Below are positions 28,379 to 37,802 of a stretch of 64,000 nucleotides of DNA, piece after piece. This DNA comes from Georgenia sp. SYP-B2076. GTDB taxonomy: Bacteria > Actinomycetota > Actinomycetes > Actinomycetales > Actinomycetaceae. The stretch lies in the NCBI RefSeq assembly GCF_003991205.1, contig NZ_RXOZ01000033.1:186001-250000 (forward strand), given 5' to 3'. The notes below the pieces were generated by a model. The model had not been told where the DNA came from and searched no databases. It saw only the letters and a list, made by a program, of their open reading frames with translations. The position numbers and the translations under genes are program-made. The stretch's first letter is position 1; each line of letters opens with the position of its first letter.

Positions 28379-30733
28379 ATGGAGGGTCCCGAGATCAAGT
28401 TCGCCGAGGCCGTCATCGACAACGGCAAGTTCGGCACGCGCACCGTGCGCTTCGAGACGGGCCGCCTGGCCCGCCAGGCCGCCGGCTCCGCCGTCGCCTA
28501 TCTCGACGAGGAGACGATGGTGCTCTCGGCCACCACGGCCGGCAAGCACCCCAAGGAGCAGTTCGACTTCTTCCCCCTGACGGTGGACGTCGAGGAGCGC
28601 CAGTACGCCGCCGGCAAGATCCCCGGCTCGTTCTTCCGCCGCGAGGGCCGCCCCTCGACCGAGGCCATCCTCGCCTGCCGCCTCATCGACCGCCCGCTGC
28701 GCCCGTCCTTCGTCAAGGGCCTGCGCAACGAGGTCCAGATCGTCGAGACGGTCCTGGCCATCCACCCGGACGACTCCTACGACGTCCTGGCCATCAACGC
28801 CGCGTCGATGTCCACGCAGATCTCCGGCCTGCCGTTCTCCGGCCCGATCGGCGGCGTCCGCATCGCCCTGATCGACGACCAGTGGGTCGCGTTCCCGCGC
28901 TACAGCGAGATCGAGAAGGCCGTCTTCTCGATGGTCGTCGCCGGCCGGGTCGTCGGTGACGACGTCGCCGTGATGATGGTCGAGGCCGAGGCCACCGACA
29001 ACGCCTGGACGCTCATCAAGGAGCAGGGCGCGACGGCGCCGACCGAGGAGGTCGTCGCCGGCGGCCTCGAGGCCGCGAAGCCGTTCATCAAGGCCCTGTG
29101 CGACGCGCAGTCGCAGCTCGCCGCCACCACCTCCAAGGCGACCGTGGAGTTCCCCCGCTTCCTCGACTACCAGGACGACGCCTACACGGCCGTCCAGGAG
29201 CAGGTCTCCGCCGACCTCGCCGAGGCGATCACCATCGCCGACAAGCAGGCCCGCGAGGCCCGCCAGGACGAGATCCGCGCCGCGATGCTCGACGCGCTCG
29301 CCGAGCGTTTCGCCGGCCGCGACAAGGAGCTCTCCGCCGCGTTCCGCGCCGTCGCCAAGTCGGCCGTGCGCCAGCGCGTGCTCAAGGACGGCGTCCGCAT
29401 GGACGGCCGTGGCCTCAAGGACATCCGCACCCTCTCGGCCGAGGTCGAGGTGCTCCCGCGGGTGCACGGCTCGGCGCTGTTCGAGCGCGGCGAGACGCAG
29501 ATCATGGGCGTCACCACGCTGAACATGCTGCGCATGGAGCAGCAGCTGGACACCCTCAGCCCGGTGACCCGCAAGCGCTACATGCACAACTACAACTTCC
29601 CGCCCTACTCCACCGGTGAGACCGGCCGCGTGGGCTCCCCCAAGCGCCGCGAGATCGGCCACGGCGCGCTGGCGGAGCGGGCCCTCATGCCCGTGCTGCC
29701 CTCCCGCGAGGAGTTCCCCTACGCGATCCGCCAGGTCTCCGAGGCCCTCGGCTCCAACGGGTCCACCTCGATGGGCTCGGTCTGCGCCTCGACCCTGTCG
29801 CTGCTCAACGCCGGCGTGCCGCTGCGCGCGCCCGTCGCGGGCATCGCCATGGGCCTCATGAGCGACACCGTGGACGGTGAGACCCGCTACGCGGCCCTCA
29901 CCGACATCCTCGGCGCCGAGGACGCCTTCGGCGACATGGACTTCAAGGTCGCCGGCACCCGCGAGTTCGTCACGGCCATCCAGCTCGACACCAAGCTCGA
30001 CGGCATCCCCGCCTCCGTGCTGGCCGCCGCGCTGACCCAGGCCCGCGACGCCCGCCTGTACATCCTCGACGTCATGAACGAGGCCATCGACTCGCCCGAC
30101 GAGATGGCCCCGACCGCCCCGCGCGTGATCACCGTCAAGGTCCCCGTGGACAAGATCGGCGAGGTCATCGGCCCGAAGGGCAAGATGATCAACCAGATCC
30201 AGGAGGACACCGGCGCGGACATCTCGATCGAGGACGACGGCACCGTCTACATCGGCGCCACCGACGGCCCCTCCGCCGAGGCGGCCCGCCAGGCCGTCAA
30301 CGCGATCGCCAACCCGCAGATGCCTGAGGTCGGCGAGCGCTTCGTGGGCACCGTCGTCAAGACGACGTCCTTCGGCGCCTTCGTCTCCCTGACCCCGGGC
30401 AAGGACGGCCTGCTGCACATCTCGCAGATCCGTCGCCTGGTCGGCGGCAAGCGCGTGGAGAACGTCGAGGACGTGCTCGCGGTGGGCCAGAAGGTTCAGG
30501 TCGAGCTGGCCGAGATCGACCCGCGCGGCAAGCTGTCGCTGCACGCCGTCGTCGAGGGCGAGGAGGACGGCGAGAGCCAGTCCGACGACGCCGCCCCGGC
30601 CGGCGAGCAGTCCGGCGAGGCGCGCGAGGACGGTCACCGCGAGGGTGGCCGCGACGGCGGTCGCCGTCGTGACCGCACCCGCACCCGTCGCCGTGAGGGC
30701 GACGAGGCCGAGACCGCGCAGGCCGACGCCTGA
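28379..30733 (+). CDS. pnp: Polyribonucleotide nucleotidyltransferase (PNPase)
   Basis: 784 residues. PNPase is a trimeric 3'-5' phosphorolytic exoribonuclease that can also add tails. Two RNase PH domains are visible: the first from the N-terminus ([20 protein letters not shown]), the second with [20 protein letters not shown] and [16 protein letters not shown] domain ([20 protein letters not shown], about residues 595-615) and an S1 domain (about 650-715) follow. The last 60 residues are Asp/Glu then Arg-rich. In actinobacteria this protein was once called guanosine pentaphosphate synthetase. The ATG at 28379 has GAAGGAGGG upstream. Confidence 0.98.
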   Translation: MEGPEIKFAEAVIDNGKFGTRTVRFETGRLARQAAGSAVAYLDEETMVLSATTAGKHPKEQFDFFPLTVDVEERQYAAGKIPGSFFRREGRPSTEAILACRLIDRPLRPSFVKGLRNEVQIVETVLAIHPDDSYDVLAINAASMSTQISGLPFSGPIGGVRIALIDDQWVAFPRYSEIEKAVFSMVVAGRVVGDDVAVMMVEAEATDNAWTLIKEQGATAPTEEVVAGGLEAAKPFIKALCDAQSQLAATTSKATVEFPRFLDYQDDAYTAVQEQVSADLAEAITIADKQAREARQDEIRAAMLDALAERFAGRDKELSAAFRAVAKSAVRQRVLKDGVRMDGRGLKDIRTLSAEVEVLPRVHGSALFERGETQIMGVTTLNMLRMEQQLDTLSPVTRKRYMHNYNFPPYSTGETGRVGSPKRREIGHGALAERALMPVLPSREEFPYAIRQVSEALGSNGSTSMGSVCASTLSLLNAGVPLRAPVAGIAMGLMSDTVDGETRYAALTDILGAEDAFGDMDFKVAGTREFVTAIQLDTKLDGIPASVLAAALTQARDARLYILDVMNEAIDSPDEMAPTAPRVITVKVPVDKIGEVIGPKGKMINQIQEDTGADISIEDDGTVYIGATDGPSAEAARQAVNAIANPQMPEVGERFVGTVVKTTSFGAFVSLTPGKDGLLHISQIRRLVGGKRVENVEDVLAVGQKVQVELAEIDPRGKLSLHAVVEGEEDGESQSDDAAPAGEQSGEAREDGHREGGRDGGRRRDRTRTRRREGDEAETAQADA

Positions 30734-30735
30734 GG

Positions 30736-32151
30736 ATGCCCCAACAGCTGAACCTCGGCCCGGCCGGTGCGCCGGGCACGGAGGTCCACACCGAGCAGGA
30801 CGGCAGCGTCATCCGGCGCTCCGTCCTGCCCGGGGGGATCCGGGTGCTGACCGAGGCCATGCCCGGTCAGCGCTCGACCGCCGTGGGCGCCTGGGTGGCC
30901 GTCGGCTCGCGCGACGAGACGGACGGCCACCACGGCTCCACCCACTTCCTCGAGCACCTGCTCTTCAAGGGCACTCCGACGCGTACGGCGCTCGACATCG
31001 CCGAGGCGTTCGACGCCGTCGGCGGTGAGGCGAACGCCGCCACCGGCAAGGAGCACACGTGCTACTACGCGCGGGTGCTCGACGCCGACCTCCCCATGGC
31101 GGTGGACGTCATCACCGACATGGTCACCTCCTCGCTGCTCGACGCAGGCGAGCTCGAGACCGAGCGCGGGGTCATCCTCGAAGAGCTCGCCATGAACGAC
31201 GACGACCCCGTCGACGTCGCCCACGAGCGCTTCACCACGGCCGTGCTGGGCGACCACCCGCTCGGCCGCCCCATCGGCGGCACACCCGAGACCATCCGCG
31301 CCGTGCCGCGCGAGGCGGTCCTGGACCACTACCGGCGCACCTACGTGCCGCGCGAGCTGGTCGTCACGGCCGCCGGCAGCGTCGACCACGACGTCCTGTG
31401 CGCGCAGGTGCTGCGCGCGGTGCAGGCGGGAGGGTGGACCCTCGACGCGGACGCCGTCCCCGCGGAGCGGCGCGTCGGCGCGGTCGTCGCGGAGAACCGG
31501 GGCGTCCGGGTCCCCGGCTCCGGCGCGCTGGTCGTGCCCGGACCCGAGTCCGCGCTGCTGCCCGCCACGGGCAGCGCGGTGACGGTGCACCGCCCCACCG
31601 AGCAGGCCAACGTGCTGCTCGGCGGGCCTGGCATCCCCGCCGGCGACGACCGCCGCTACATCCTCTCGGTCCTGACGACCGTGCTCGGCGGCGGGATGAG
31701 CTCGCGGCTCTTCCAGGAGATCCGGGAGAAGCGCGGCCTGGCGTACTCCACGTACGCCTTCGCGTCCTCCTACGCCGAGGCCGGCACGTTCGGCCTCTAC
31801 GCGGGGTGCGCGCCGGGCAACGTCTCCCAGGTGGTGGAGCTGTTCACCGCCGAGTGGGACCGCCTCGTGGCCGACGGCATCACCGACGACGAGCTGCTGC
31901 GCGGCGTGGGGCAGCTGCGCGGCAACATGGTCCTCGGGCTCGAGGACAACGGCTCGCGCATGTCCCGCCTCGGCCGCGCCGAGATCGTCCACGGCGAGCT
32001 CACCAGCCTCGACGAGATGATCGAGCGGATCTCCGAGGTCACGGCCGAGCAGGTCCAGGTGCTCGCCGCGGAGCTCGCGGCCGCGCCGCGCTCGCTCGTG
32101 GTCGTCGGGCCGTTCGACGACGACATCGCCGCCAGGCTCCTGCACCGGTAG
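30736..32151 (+). CDS. M16-family zinc metallopeptidase
   Basis: 471 residues, two M16 halves. The inverted zinc motif H-F-L-E-H is at residues 70-74, and the third ligand Glu lies 76 residues later in ERGVILEELAM (about residue 150), the exact spacing of active M16 enzymes (processing-peptidase/PqqL type). The second half has GGGMSSRLFQEIREKRGLAY (about 310-330), which forms the substrate clamp. Its target is unknown. The gene starts 2 bases after pnp, a conserved actinobacterial pairing, and ends at a very strong terminator. Confidence 0.94.
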   Translation: MPQQLNLGPAGAPGTEVHTEQDGSVIRRSVLPGGIRVLTEAMPGQRSTAVGAWVAVGSRDETDGHHGSTHFLEHLLFKGTPTRTALDIAEAFDAVGGEANAATGKEHTCYYARVLDADLPMAVDVITDMVTSSLLDAGELETERGVILEELAMNDDDPVDVAHERFTTAVLGDHPLGRPIGGTPETIRAVPREAVLDHYRRTYVPRELVVTAAGSVDHDVLCAQVLRAVQAGGWTLDADAVPAERRVGAVVAENRGVRVPGSGALVVPGPESALLPATGSAVTVHRPTEQANVLLGGPGIPAGDDRRYILSVLTTVLGGGMSSRLFQEIREKRGLAYSTYAFASSYAEAGTFGLYAGCAPGNVSQVVELFTAEWDRLVADGITDDELLRGVGQLRGNMVLGLEDNGSRMSRLGRAEIVHGELTSLDEMIERISEVTAEQVQVLAAELAAAPRSLVVVGPFDDDIAARLLHR

Positions 32152-32161
32152 TCCGCCGCAC

Positions 32162-32201
32162 CGCCGCCGTCCCGCACCGTTCTCGGTGCGGGGCGGCGGC
32201 G
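32162..32201 (+). terminator. Strong terminator after the pnp-M16 operon
   Basis: An 18-bp stem (CGCCGCCGTCCCGCACCG and complement, one G-U pair) with a TTCT loop, 10 bases after the M16 stop and followed by TCTGTG. Confidence 0.9.
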
Positions 32202-32259
32202 TCTGTGCGTCGAGCGGGGCGGCGGATGCCGCGTCGAGCCGTCCAATTTCCCGATGCAA

Positions 32260-32332
32260 CGAATGGCAACAAGTTGTCGTCCGTATGTCTGGGCCGGGAT
32301 GGTGAGCCCTGTTCCTGGGCTTTACCTGGGAA
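32260..32332. promoter_or_regulatory. Inverted repeats upstream of the GH3 gene
   Basis: The 32220-32443 leader is less G+C-rich than its surroundings. It contains ACAA-G-TTGT next to two GCAAC words (about 32255-32280) and GTTCC...GGAAC across the repeated CCTGGG (about 32310-32333). Such dyads suit a sugar-responsive repressor, but no specific site is recognised. Confidence 0.3.
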
Positions 32333-32443
32333 CGGCATGTGCCCGGTCGCTGCCGATCGGGAGAGCAAAAGCGGTACGGGAGCGTCGTCAATTGTGTGCT
32401 CCCGCGAGTGAACCGTCCACCGAGGTCGAGGGAGACCAACCAG

Positions 32444-34888
32444 ATGAGGACTCGCAAGGCAGTCACGCGTCGTCGGGGCATCGCAGCCGCCGTCGTCGCC
32501 ATCCCCCTCTCGCTGGCCCTGGCCGGCGGGGCGTTCGCCGCCCCGCCCAGCCACTCCAGCGCGGGAGGCAACCCGCCCGCCCACTCCAACGCCGGCGGCG
32601 CGAAGTCGCCGGACGTGGAGAGCAGGGTCAAGCCGATCATCAAGAAGGGTCAGCGCGAGTTCCGCGACCTCAACGCCAACAAGAAGATCGACCCGTACGA
32701 GGACTGGACGAAGTCGGTCGACAAGCGGGTGGACGACCTCGTCTCGCGCATGTCGCTGGAGGACAAGGCCGGCCTCATGCTCATCGACACGCTCAACGCC
32801 GAGTGCATCAACGGCGACCGCGCATCGATCTCGGGCACCGGGCTCGACTACATCAACAACCAGCGCATGCACCGCCTCATCTTCCGCAACACCGTCACGG
32901 ACAAGCCGGTCTGCGGCGCGCCCGGCGGCGGGTTCGGAGCCACCACCAGCGTCACCCCGGCCGAGGCTGCCAGGTTCATGAACCGCGTCCAGGAGGCCAG
33001 CGAGCGCACCCCCCTCGGCATCCCGGTGCTGTACAAGTCGAACGCCCGCAACCACATCGACCCGGACGCCCGCGCCGGCATCAACGAGTCCTCGGGCGCC
33101 TTCTCCGCGTTCCCGAAGGAGGCGGGCATCGCCGCCGCCGCCCTCGGCGAGCAGTCGCGCCGGACGGGCAAGGCACCCACCACGGGCGACATGTCCGTGG
33201 TGGAGGACTTCGCCGGCGTCATGGGCGACGAGTGGGAGTCCATCGGCCTGCGCGGCATGTACGGCTACATGGCCGACCTGTCGACCGAGCCGCGCTGGTA
33301 CCGCACGCACGAGACGTTCACCGAGGACGCCGACCTCAACGCGAACATCATGACGTCGCTCGTGGAGACCCTGCAGGGGCCCGTCGACAAGAAGGGCGTC
33401 TCGCTCAGCCCCGACACGTCCGTGGCGCTGACCATGAAGCACTTCCCTGGCGGCGGCCCGCAGGAGCTCGGTCTGGACCCGCACTACTCCTTCGGCAAGA
33501 CGCAGGTGTACCCGGGCGGAGCGTTCGGCGAGCACCTCAAGCCGTTCGAGGCCGCCATCGACGCCGGCGTGTCCTCGATCATGCCGTACTACGGCGCGCC
33601 GATCGACGTCACCTATGACGGCGTCACGTACGGCCAGACCGGCATGGCTTTCTCCAGCCAGATCAACAACGACCTGCTCCGGGGCAAGCTGGGCTTCCAG
33701 GGCTACGTCAACTCCGACACCGGCATCATCAACGACCGTGCCTGGGGCCTTGAGAACGCCTCCGTGCCCGAGCGCGTCGCGGCCGCCGTCAATGGCGGGA
33801 CCGACACGCTGTCCGGCTTCCACGACGTCAAGACCATCACGGACCTCGTGGCTGGCGGCAAGATCACCGAGGAGCGCGTGACGCTCGCCGCCGAGCGGCT
33901 GCTCACCCCGATGTTCCAGATGGGCCTGTTCGAGAACCCGTACGTCGACGAGGCCGAGGCGACCGCCACGGTGGGCAGCGAGGTCAACCGCAAGGTCGGC
34001 CTGGACGTGCAGCGCAAGTCCGCCGTGCTCCTGCAGAACAAGGAGGCTGAGGATGGGGACAAGGCCCTCCCGCTGAAGGACGGCTCGTCCGTCTACATCC
34101 TCGGGGACTTCAAGGAGGAGACCGTCGCAGCCAAGGGCTACACCGTCATCAACGGCAACAAGCTCGTCGACGGCAAGCGGCCCAGCGCGGCGGGCGCAGA
34201 CAAGGCCATCATCACGGTGACGGCCAAGAACAAGAACACGAGCACGTACGACAGCAAGGCGGCGGCCGCCGACCCGAAGACCCCGATCAACCCGATCGTC
34301 ATGCCCGGGACCGCCGCCCTGGACGGCCAGCACAAGTTCGGCGCCGAGGACGTGTGCGTCTCCTACGACACCAGCGCGCCCTGCACCGACAACGGCCTGC
34401 GCTTCGGCGGCTCCTTCCCGTGGGAGTCGAGCATCCTCGACTTCTCCGGCATGGCGGAGTCGCAGTCGTGGCAGGTCGTGCCCTCGCTGAGCGAGATCCA
34501 GCAGGTCATGAACGAGGTCGGCGCGGAGAACACCATCCTCCACGTCTACTTCCGCCAGCCGTTCGTCCTCGACGAGGCCAGCGGCCTGCGCGACGCCGGT
34601 GCCATCGTGGCCGGCTTCGGCATCAGCGACACGGCGCTGATGGACGTCCTGTCCGGCGACTTCAAGCCTCAGGGCAAGATGCCCTTCGCCCTGGCCGGCA
34701 CCCGCGCGGCGATCGAGCAGCAGTTCAGCGACCTCCCGGGCTACAAGGAGACAGAGGACGGGGCGCTGTTCCCGTTCGGCTTCGGTCTCACGTACGACGA
34801 TGACCGCGGCGGCAAGGACGACCACGGCGGCAAGGACGGCCGTGGCGGCAAGGGCGGTCAGGGCGGCCGTGGCGGCGGTCACCGATGA
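32444..34888 (+). CDS. Secreted glycoside hydrolase family 3 protein
   Basis: 814 residues. A signal peptide is clear: M-R-T-R-K-A-V-T-R-R-R-G then IAAAVVAIPLSLALAGGAFA, cut after AFA at about residue 33. The GH3 barrel follows (SLEDKAGLMLIDTLNAE, MKHFPGGGPQELGLDPHYSF). The likely nucleophile is Asp425 in GYVNSDTG, preceded by LRGKLGFQ. The C-terminal alpha/beta sandwich follows from about 525 and ends with FPFGFGLTYDDD. Such enzymes release glucose, xylose or GlcNAc from glycans outside the cell; the exact sugar is not clear. The last 28 residues are an odd Gly/Lys/Asp/His repeat tail (G-G-K-D-D-H-G-G-K-D-G-R). The ATG at 32444 has GAGGGAGA upstream. Confidence 0.9.
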   Translation: MRTRKAVTRRRGIAAAVVAIPLSLALAGGAFAAPPSHSSAGGNPPAHSNAGGAKSPDVESRVKPIIKKGQREFRDLNANKKIDPYEDWTKSVDKRVDDLVSRMSLEDKAGLMLIDTLNAECINGDRASISGTGLDYINNQRMHRLIFRNTVTDKPVCGAPGGGFGATTSVTPAEAARFMNRVQEASERTPLGIPVLYKSNARNHIDPDARAGINESSGAFSAFPKEAGIAAAALGEQSRRTGKAPTTGDMSVVEDFAGVMGDEWESIGLRGMYGYMADLSTEPRWYRTHETFTEDADLNANIMTSLVETLQGPVDKKGVSLSPDTSVALTMKHFPGGGPQELGLDPHYSFGKTQVYPGGAFGEHLKPFEAAIDAGVSSIMPYYGAPIDVTYDGVTYGQTGMAFSSQINNDLLRGKLGFQGYVNSDTGIINDRAWGLENASVPERVAAAVNGGTDTLSGFHDVKTITDLVAGGKITEERVTLAAERLLTPMFQMGLFENPYVDEAEATATVGSEVNRKVGLDVQRKSAVLLQNKEAEDGDKALPLKDGSSVYILGDFKEETVAAKGYTVINGNKLVDGKRPSAAGADKAIITVTAKNKNTSTYDSKAAAADPKTPINPIVMPGTAALDGQHKFGAEDVCVSYDTSAPCTDNGLRFGGSFPWESSILDFSGMAESQSWQVVPSLSEIQQVMNEVGAENTILHVYFRQPFVLDEASGLRDAGAIVAGFGISDTALMDVLSGDFKPQGKMPFALAGTRAAIEQQFSDLPGYKETEDGALFPFGFGLTYDDDRGGKDDHGGKDGRGGKGGQGGRGGGHR

Positions 34889-34959
34889 CGGCGGGTCATC
34901 TCGGCGGTGACCGCGCCCGCGGTTGATCGCGAGACTGCATGAGCCCTGACCGCATCGAC

Positions 34960-34982
34960 CGGGTGGCGGGAACCGCCACCCG
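34960..34982 (+). terminator. Hairpin 1 after the GH3 gene
   Basis: CGGGTGGCGG pairs with CCGCCACCCG around a GAA loop (10 bp), 71 bases downstream of the GH3 stop. Confidence 0.6.
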
Positions 34983-35006
34983 AGGCCGGAGGCGGTAGGG
35001 ACGCGG

Positions 35007-35039
35007 CGGCGCCCGTGGCTACCAGAGCCACGGGCGCCG
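35007..35039 (+). terminator. Hairpin 2 between GH3 and dapB
   Basis: A perfect 14-bp stem CGGCGCCCGTGGCT and complement, loop ACCAG. Together with the first hairpin it isolates GH3 transcription from dapB. Confidence 0.75.
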
Positions 35040-35103
35040 TCGCGCGTCGTCGGCCGCGGCGCCCGGCTGGTGGGCCCTCGCGGTGCGCGGGTCCCCGATC
35101 ACC

Positions 35104-35119
35104 TACGCTTCCCTGTGTG
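35104..35119 (+). promoter_or_regulatory. Leaderless-type promoter of dapB
   Basis: TACGCT at 35104-35109, seven bases (TCCCTGT), then the GTG start at 35117. No SD. Confidence 0.55.
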
Positions 35120-35890
35120 ACCTCCCCCCTCTCAGTAGCAGTGGTCGGCGCGCACGGGCGCATGGGACGCGCGGTGTGCGACGCGGTCGACGGCGCGCCG
35201 GACCTCCAGCTGGTAGCCCGGCTCGACGCCAGCGATGCCATCGCGGACCTCGCCGGCGGCCCCGCCCGGGTCGCCGTCGAGTTCACCGTCCCCGGCGTGA
35301 CCGAGGCCAATGTTCACGCCCTGATCGACGCGGGCCTCAACGTGGTCGTGGGTACCACCGGCTGGACCGAGGAGTCGCTGGGGCGGGTGCGCGAGCACCT
35401 GGCCGAGCGCAACGCGCACGCGGGTGACGGCGCCCTCGGCGTCCTCGTCGCCCCGAACTTCGCGCTCTCCGCCGTGCTGGCGATGAGGTTCGCCCAGCAG
35501 GCCGCGCGCTTCTTCGACTCTGCCGAGGTCGTCGAGCTCCATCACCCCAACAAGGTCGACGCCCCGTCCGGCACGGCGATGACGACGGCCCGCCACATCG
35601 CGGCGGCCCGCGCCGAGGCGGGACTCGGACCGATGCCGGACGCCACGGAGAAGGAGGTCGACGGCGCCCGCGGCGCCGTCGTCGACGGCGTGCACGTCCA
35701 CTCCGTGCGACTGCGCGGTCTGGTCGCGCACGAGGAGATCCTGCTGGGCAACCCGGGGGAGCAGCTGACCATCCGCACGGACTCCTTCGACCGTTCGAGC
35801 TTCATGCCCGGCGTCCTGCTCGCCGTGCGCGAGGTCGTGAAGCGGCCGGGGCTCACCTTCGGGCTCGACCAGGTCCTCGACCTGAGCTAG
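35117..35890 (+). CDS. dapB: 4-hydroxy-tetrahydrodipicolinate reductase
   Basis: 257 residues. DapB reduces the product of DapA on the way to diaminopimelate, needed for lysine and cell-wall cross-links. The Rossmann motif VAVVGAHGRMGRAV is at residues about 6-19. The catalytic and substrate region ELHHPNKVDAPSGTAMTTAR (about 138-157) contains the His-His pair and the Lys, and GLVAHEEILLGNPGEQLTIR follows. The first codons match the leaderless GTG at 35117; no usable SD exists. dapA lies 1 kb downstream beyond a minus-strand GNAT gene. Confidence 0.97.
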   Translation: MTSPLSVAVVGAHGRMGRAVCDAVDGAPDLQLVARLDASDAIADLAGGPARVAVEFTVPGVTEANVHALIDAGLNVVVGTTGWTEESLGRVREHLAERNAHAGDGALGVLVAPNFALSAVLAMRFAQQAARFFDSAEVVELHHPNKVDAPSGTAMTTARHIAAARAEAGLGPMPDATEKEVDGARGAVVDGVHVHSVRLRGLVAHEEILLGNPGEQLTIRTDSFDRSSFMPGVLLAVREVVKRPGLTFGLDQVLDLS

Positions 35891-35947
35891 TACCGCACTC
35901 GCCGGGCGGGCTCCGGCCTCGCTCGCTGCCTCCGCCGCACCGGGTCC

Positions 35948-36763
35948 TCAGAGCTCCGCGTACCAGCAGATCTCGACCACCGGCGTGCCGGCGATGTCCA
36001 GGGTGCGCCGCACCCCCGCCGGCGCGAACCCGGCCTGGCTGAGGAAGCGGGTGCGGGACTCGTCCCCCTGCACTGCCCAGGTCTGCACCCGCGCCGCACC
36101 CTGCTGACGGAGGATGTCCGCGCACGCGGCCAGCAGCCGGGAGCCGTGCCCGCCACGCGCGTGCGCGGCGGGAACCTCGAGGGCCAAGATCTCGGCGGTG
36201 CCACCGCCCGGGGCGCCCTCGCCCGGGGCGCCCACGTCGGCGCCGTCCCCCACCGGTGTGTCCTGCACGTCGGCGCCGTCCCCCACCGGTGTGTCCTGCA
36301 CGGCGGCGCCCGGGGAAGCATCCTCACCCGGCTCGACGTCGACGGCCACCTCCGCGGGCGCGAACGCCGCGAACCCGACGACCTGCGCGCCCGCGCAGGC
36401 CGTCAGCACCCGGTGGCGCGGCGACGGGGGCGAGGAGATCGCCGCCGCCCAGGACGCACCGAGCGCCTCGGGGGTGATCGCACCGGCAACCTCCGGCCCG
36501 ACCTCGTGTCCGGTGCCCGCCGCCAGGGTGGCACGCAGCGTCCGGGCATGGATGTCACCCAGCAGCGGGGCGTCCTCCACCAGCGCGGGGCGTACCGAGA
36601 GGTCCGCACTCGGGCGAAGAGGGTCGTTGTGCGCGTGACCAGCGTGCGGGTCGTGCCGCGGCTCCTGCCGCGGGTCGGGGCCGGCCCCGCCCCCTGGCGC
36701 GGTCGAGGCGATCAGGCGGCCGAGCAGGTCGTCGTCTGGCGAGAGGTCGTCGATCGTGGTCAC
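35948..36763 (-). CDS. GNAT-family acetyltransferase with repeat insertion
   Basis: 271 residues from GTG 36763. The first 55 residues are polar and His/Asp/Pro-rich. The GNAT core runs from SVRPALVEDAPLLGDIHART (about 57-76) to the end, with the acetyl-CoA loop HARGGHGSRLLAACADILRQ (about 200-220) and the C-terminal FLSQAGFAPAGVRRTLDIAG. A low-complexity insertion before the core strand contains two perfect copies of V-Q-D-T-P-V-G-D-G-A-D, from a 33-bp DNA repeat. Substrate unknown. A TAGCCT-N6-GTG leaderless-type promoter sits on its start. It lies between dapB and dapA on the opposite strand. Confidence 0.85.
   Translation of the reverse strand: MTTIDDLSPDDDLLGRLIASTAPGGGAGPDPRQEPRHDPHAGHAHNDPLRPSADLSVRPALVEDAPLLGDIHARTLRATLAAGTGHEVGPEVAGAITPEALGASWAAAISSPPSPRHRVLTACAGAQVVGFAAFAPAEVAVDVEPGEDASPGAAVQDTPVGDGADVQDTPVGDGADVGAPGEGAPGGGTAEILALEVPAAHARGGHGSRLLAACADILRQQGAARVQTWAVQGDESRTRFLSQAGFAPAGVRRTLDIAGTPVVEICWYAEL
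36233..36298 (-). repeat. Perfect 33-bp tandem duplication within the GNAT gene
   Basis: Two identical 33-bp units (36233-36265 and 36266-36298) encode an in-frame 11-residue repeat. The neighbouring GGGGCGCCC words (36210-36232) are also duplicated. Complete identity points to recent or unstable slippage. Confidence 0.85.
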
Positions 36764-36775
36764 GGTGCCAGGCTA
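36761..36775 (-). promoter_or_regulatory. Leaderless-type promoter of the GNAT gene
   Basis: On the minus strand TAGCCT (36775-36770), six bases, then the GTG start at 36763-36761. No SD. Confidence 0.55.
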
Positions 36776-36848
36776 GCCGCGCCGCGAGGCGCACCACGAT
36801 GTGGGACGGCGGCGGGGGAGTGACCCGTGACGGCGATACCGTCATGTC

Positions 36849-37778
36849 ATGGACTCCACCGCCCAGGCCACCGAGGCAGACCGGATCCCGTCGCGCACCT
36901 TCGGGTCCGTCTCGACGGCGATGGTCACGCCCTTCCACCCCGACGGCACGATCGACATCGACTCGGCCGTACGGGTGGCGGTCAAGCTCGTCGACGACGG
37001 GTGTGACGCCCTGGTCCTCAACGGCACCACCGGCGAGTCCCCGACCACGCACCAGCCCGAGAAGGACGACCTGATCCGCGCCGTCATCGACGCCGTAGGG
37101 GAGCGGGCCATGATCGTCGGCGGCGCCGGCTCCAACGACACCGCCCACGCGGTGCGGATGGCGCAGAGCGCCCAGGCGGTGGGGGCCAGCGGGGTGCTCG
37201 TCGTCTCGCCGTACTACAACCGCCCCTCCCAGGAGGGCGTCTACCAGCACATCAAGGCGGTCGCCGACGCCGTCGACGTCCCGGTGCTCCTCTACGACAT
37301 CCCCGGCCGCACCGGCGTGGCCATCGGTGACGAGTGCCTCGACCGTCTCGCCGAGCACCCGCGGATCCTGGGCGTCAAGGACGCCACGGGCAACGTCCCC
37401 GCCGGCTTCGAGCGCATGGCGCGCACCGGCCTGGAGTTCTACTCCGGCGACGACGGCCTCAACTTCGACTGGCTCGCGCACGGCGCCTCCGGCGTCGTCT
37501 CCGTCGTCGGGCACGTCGCGGCCGGCGCCTATGCCGAGATGGTTCGTGAGGTCGACGCCGGGGACCTGCCGCGCGCCCGCGACGTCGCGGCACGCATGCG
37601 CCCGATCGTCGCCGCGCTGATGGGCGGTGGTCAGGGCGCCGTCATGGCGAAGCACGCGCTCCACCTGCAGGGCTTTATCTCCAGCCCCACCGTGCGCCTC
37701 CCGCTCGTCCAGTCCTCGCCCGCCGAGGTCGCCGAGCTCGAGAGGGTGCTGCGCGAGCACGGGCTCCTCGCCGCCTGA
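36849..37778 (+). CDS. dapA: 4-hydroxy-tetrahydrodipicolinate synthase
   Basis: 309 residues. DapA condenses pyruvate with aspartate semialdehyde to start the diaminopimelate/lysine pathway. The sequence contains SVSTAMVTPFHPDGTIDIDS, the LNGTTGESPT active-site loop (about residues 58-67), VVSPYYNRPSQEG with the catalytic Tyr, LYDIPGRTGVAI, and the Schiff-base Lys in LGVKDATGNVP (about residue 178). A GATACC hexamer eight bases before the ATG suggests a leaderless or nearly leaderless transcript. The gene is followed by six 14-bp tandem repeats. Confidence 0.98.
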   Translation: MDSTAQATEADRIPSRTFGSVSTAMVTPFHPDGTIDIDSAVRVAVKLVDDGCDALVLNGTTGESPTTHQPEKDDLIRAVIDAVGERAMIVGGAGSNDTAHAVRMAQSAQAVGASGVLVVSPYYNRPSQEGVYQHIKAVADAVDVPVLLYDIPGRTGVAIGDECLDRLAEHPRILGVKDATGNVPAGFERMARTGLEFYSGDDGLNFDWLAHGASGVVSVVGHVAAGAYAEMVREVDAGDLPRARDVAARMRPIVAALMGGGQGAVMAKHALHLQGFISSPTVRLPLVQSSPAEVAELERVLREHGLLAA

Positions 37779-37802
37779 GCCGGGCGGCCGCCGCGGCCGG
37801 TC

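Noticed and set aside
32039-34882. A 947-codon minus-strand frame over the GH3 gene
   Set aside because: It has no recognisable motif and spans a strong terminator; the GH3 frame has a signal peptide, SD and catalytic residues.
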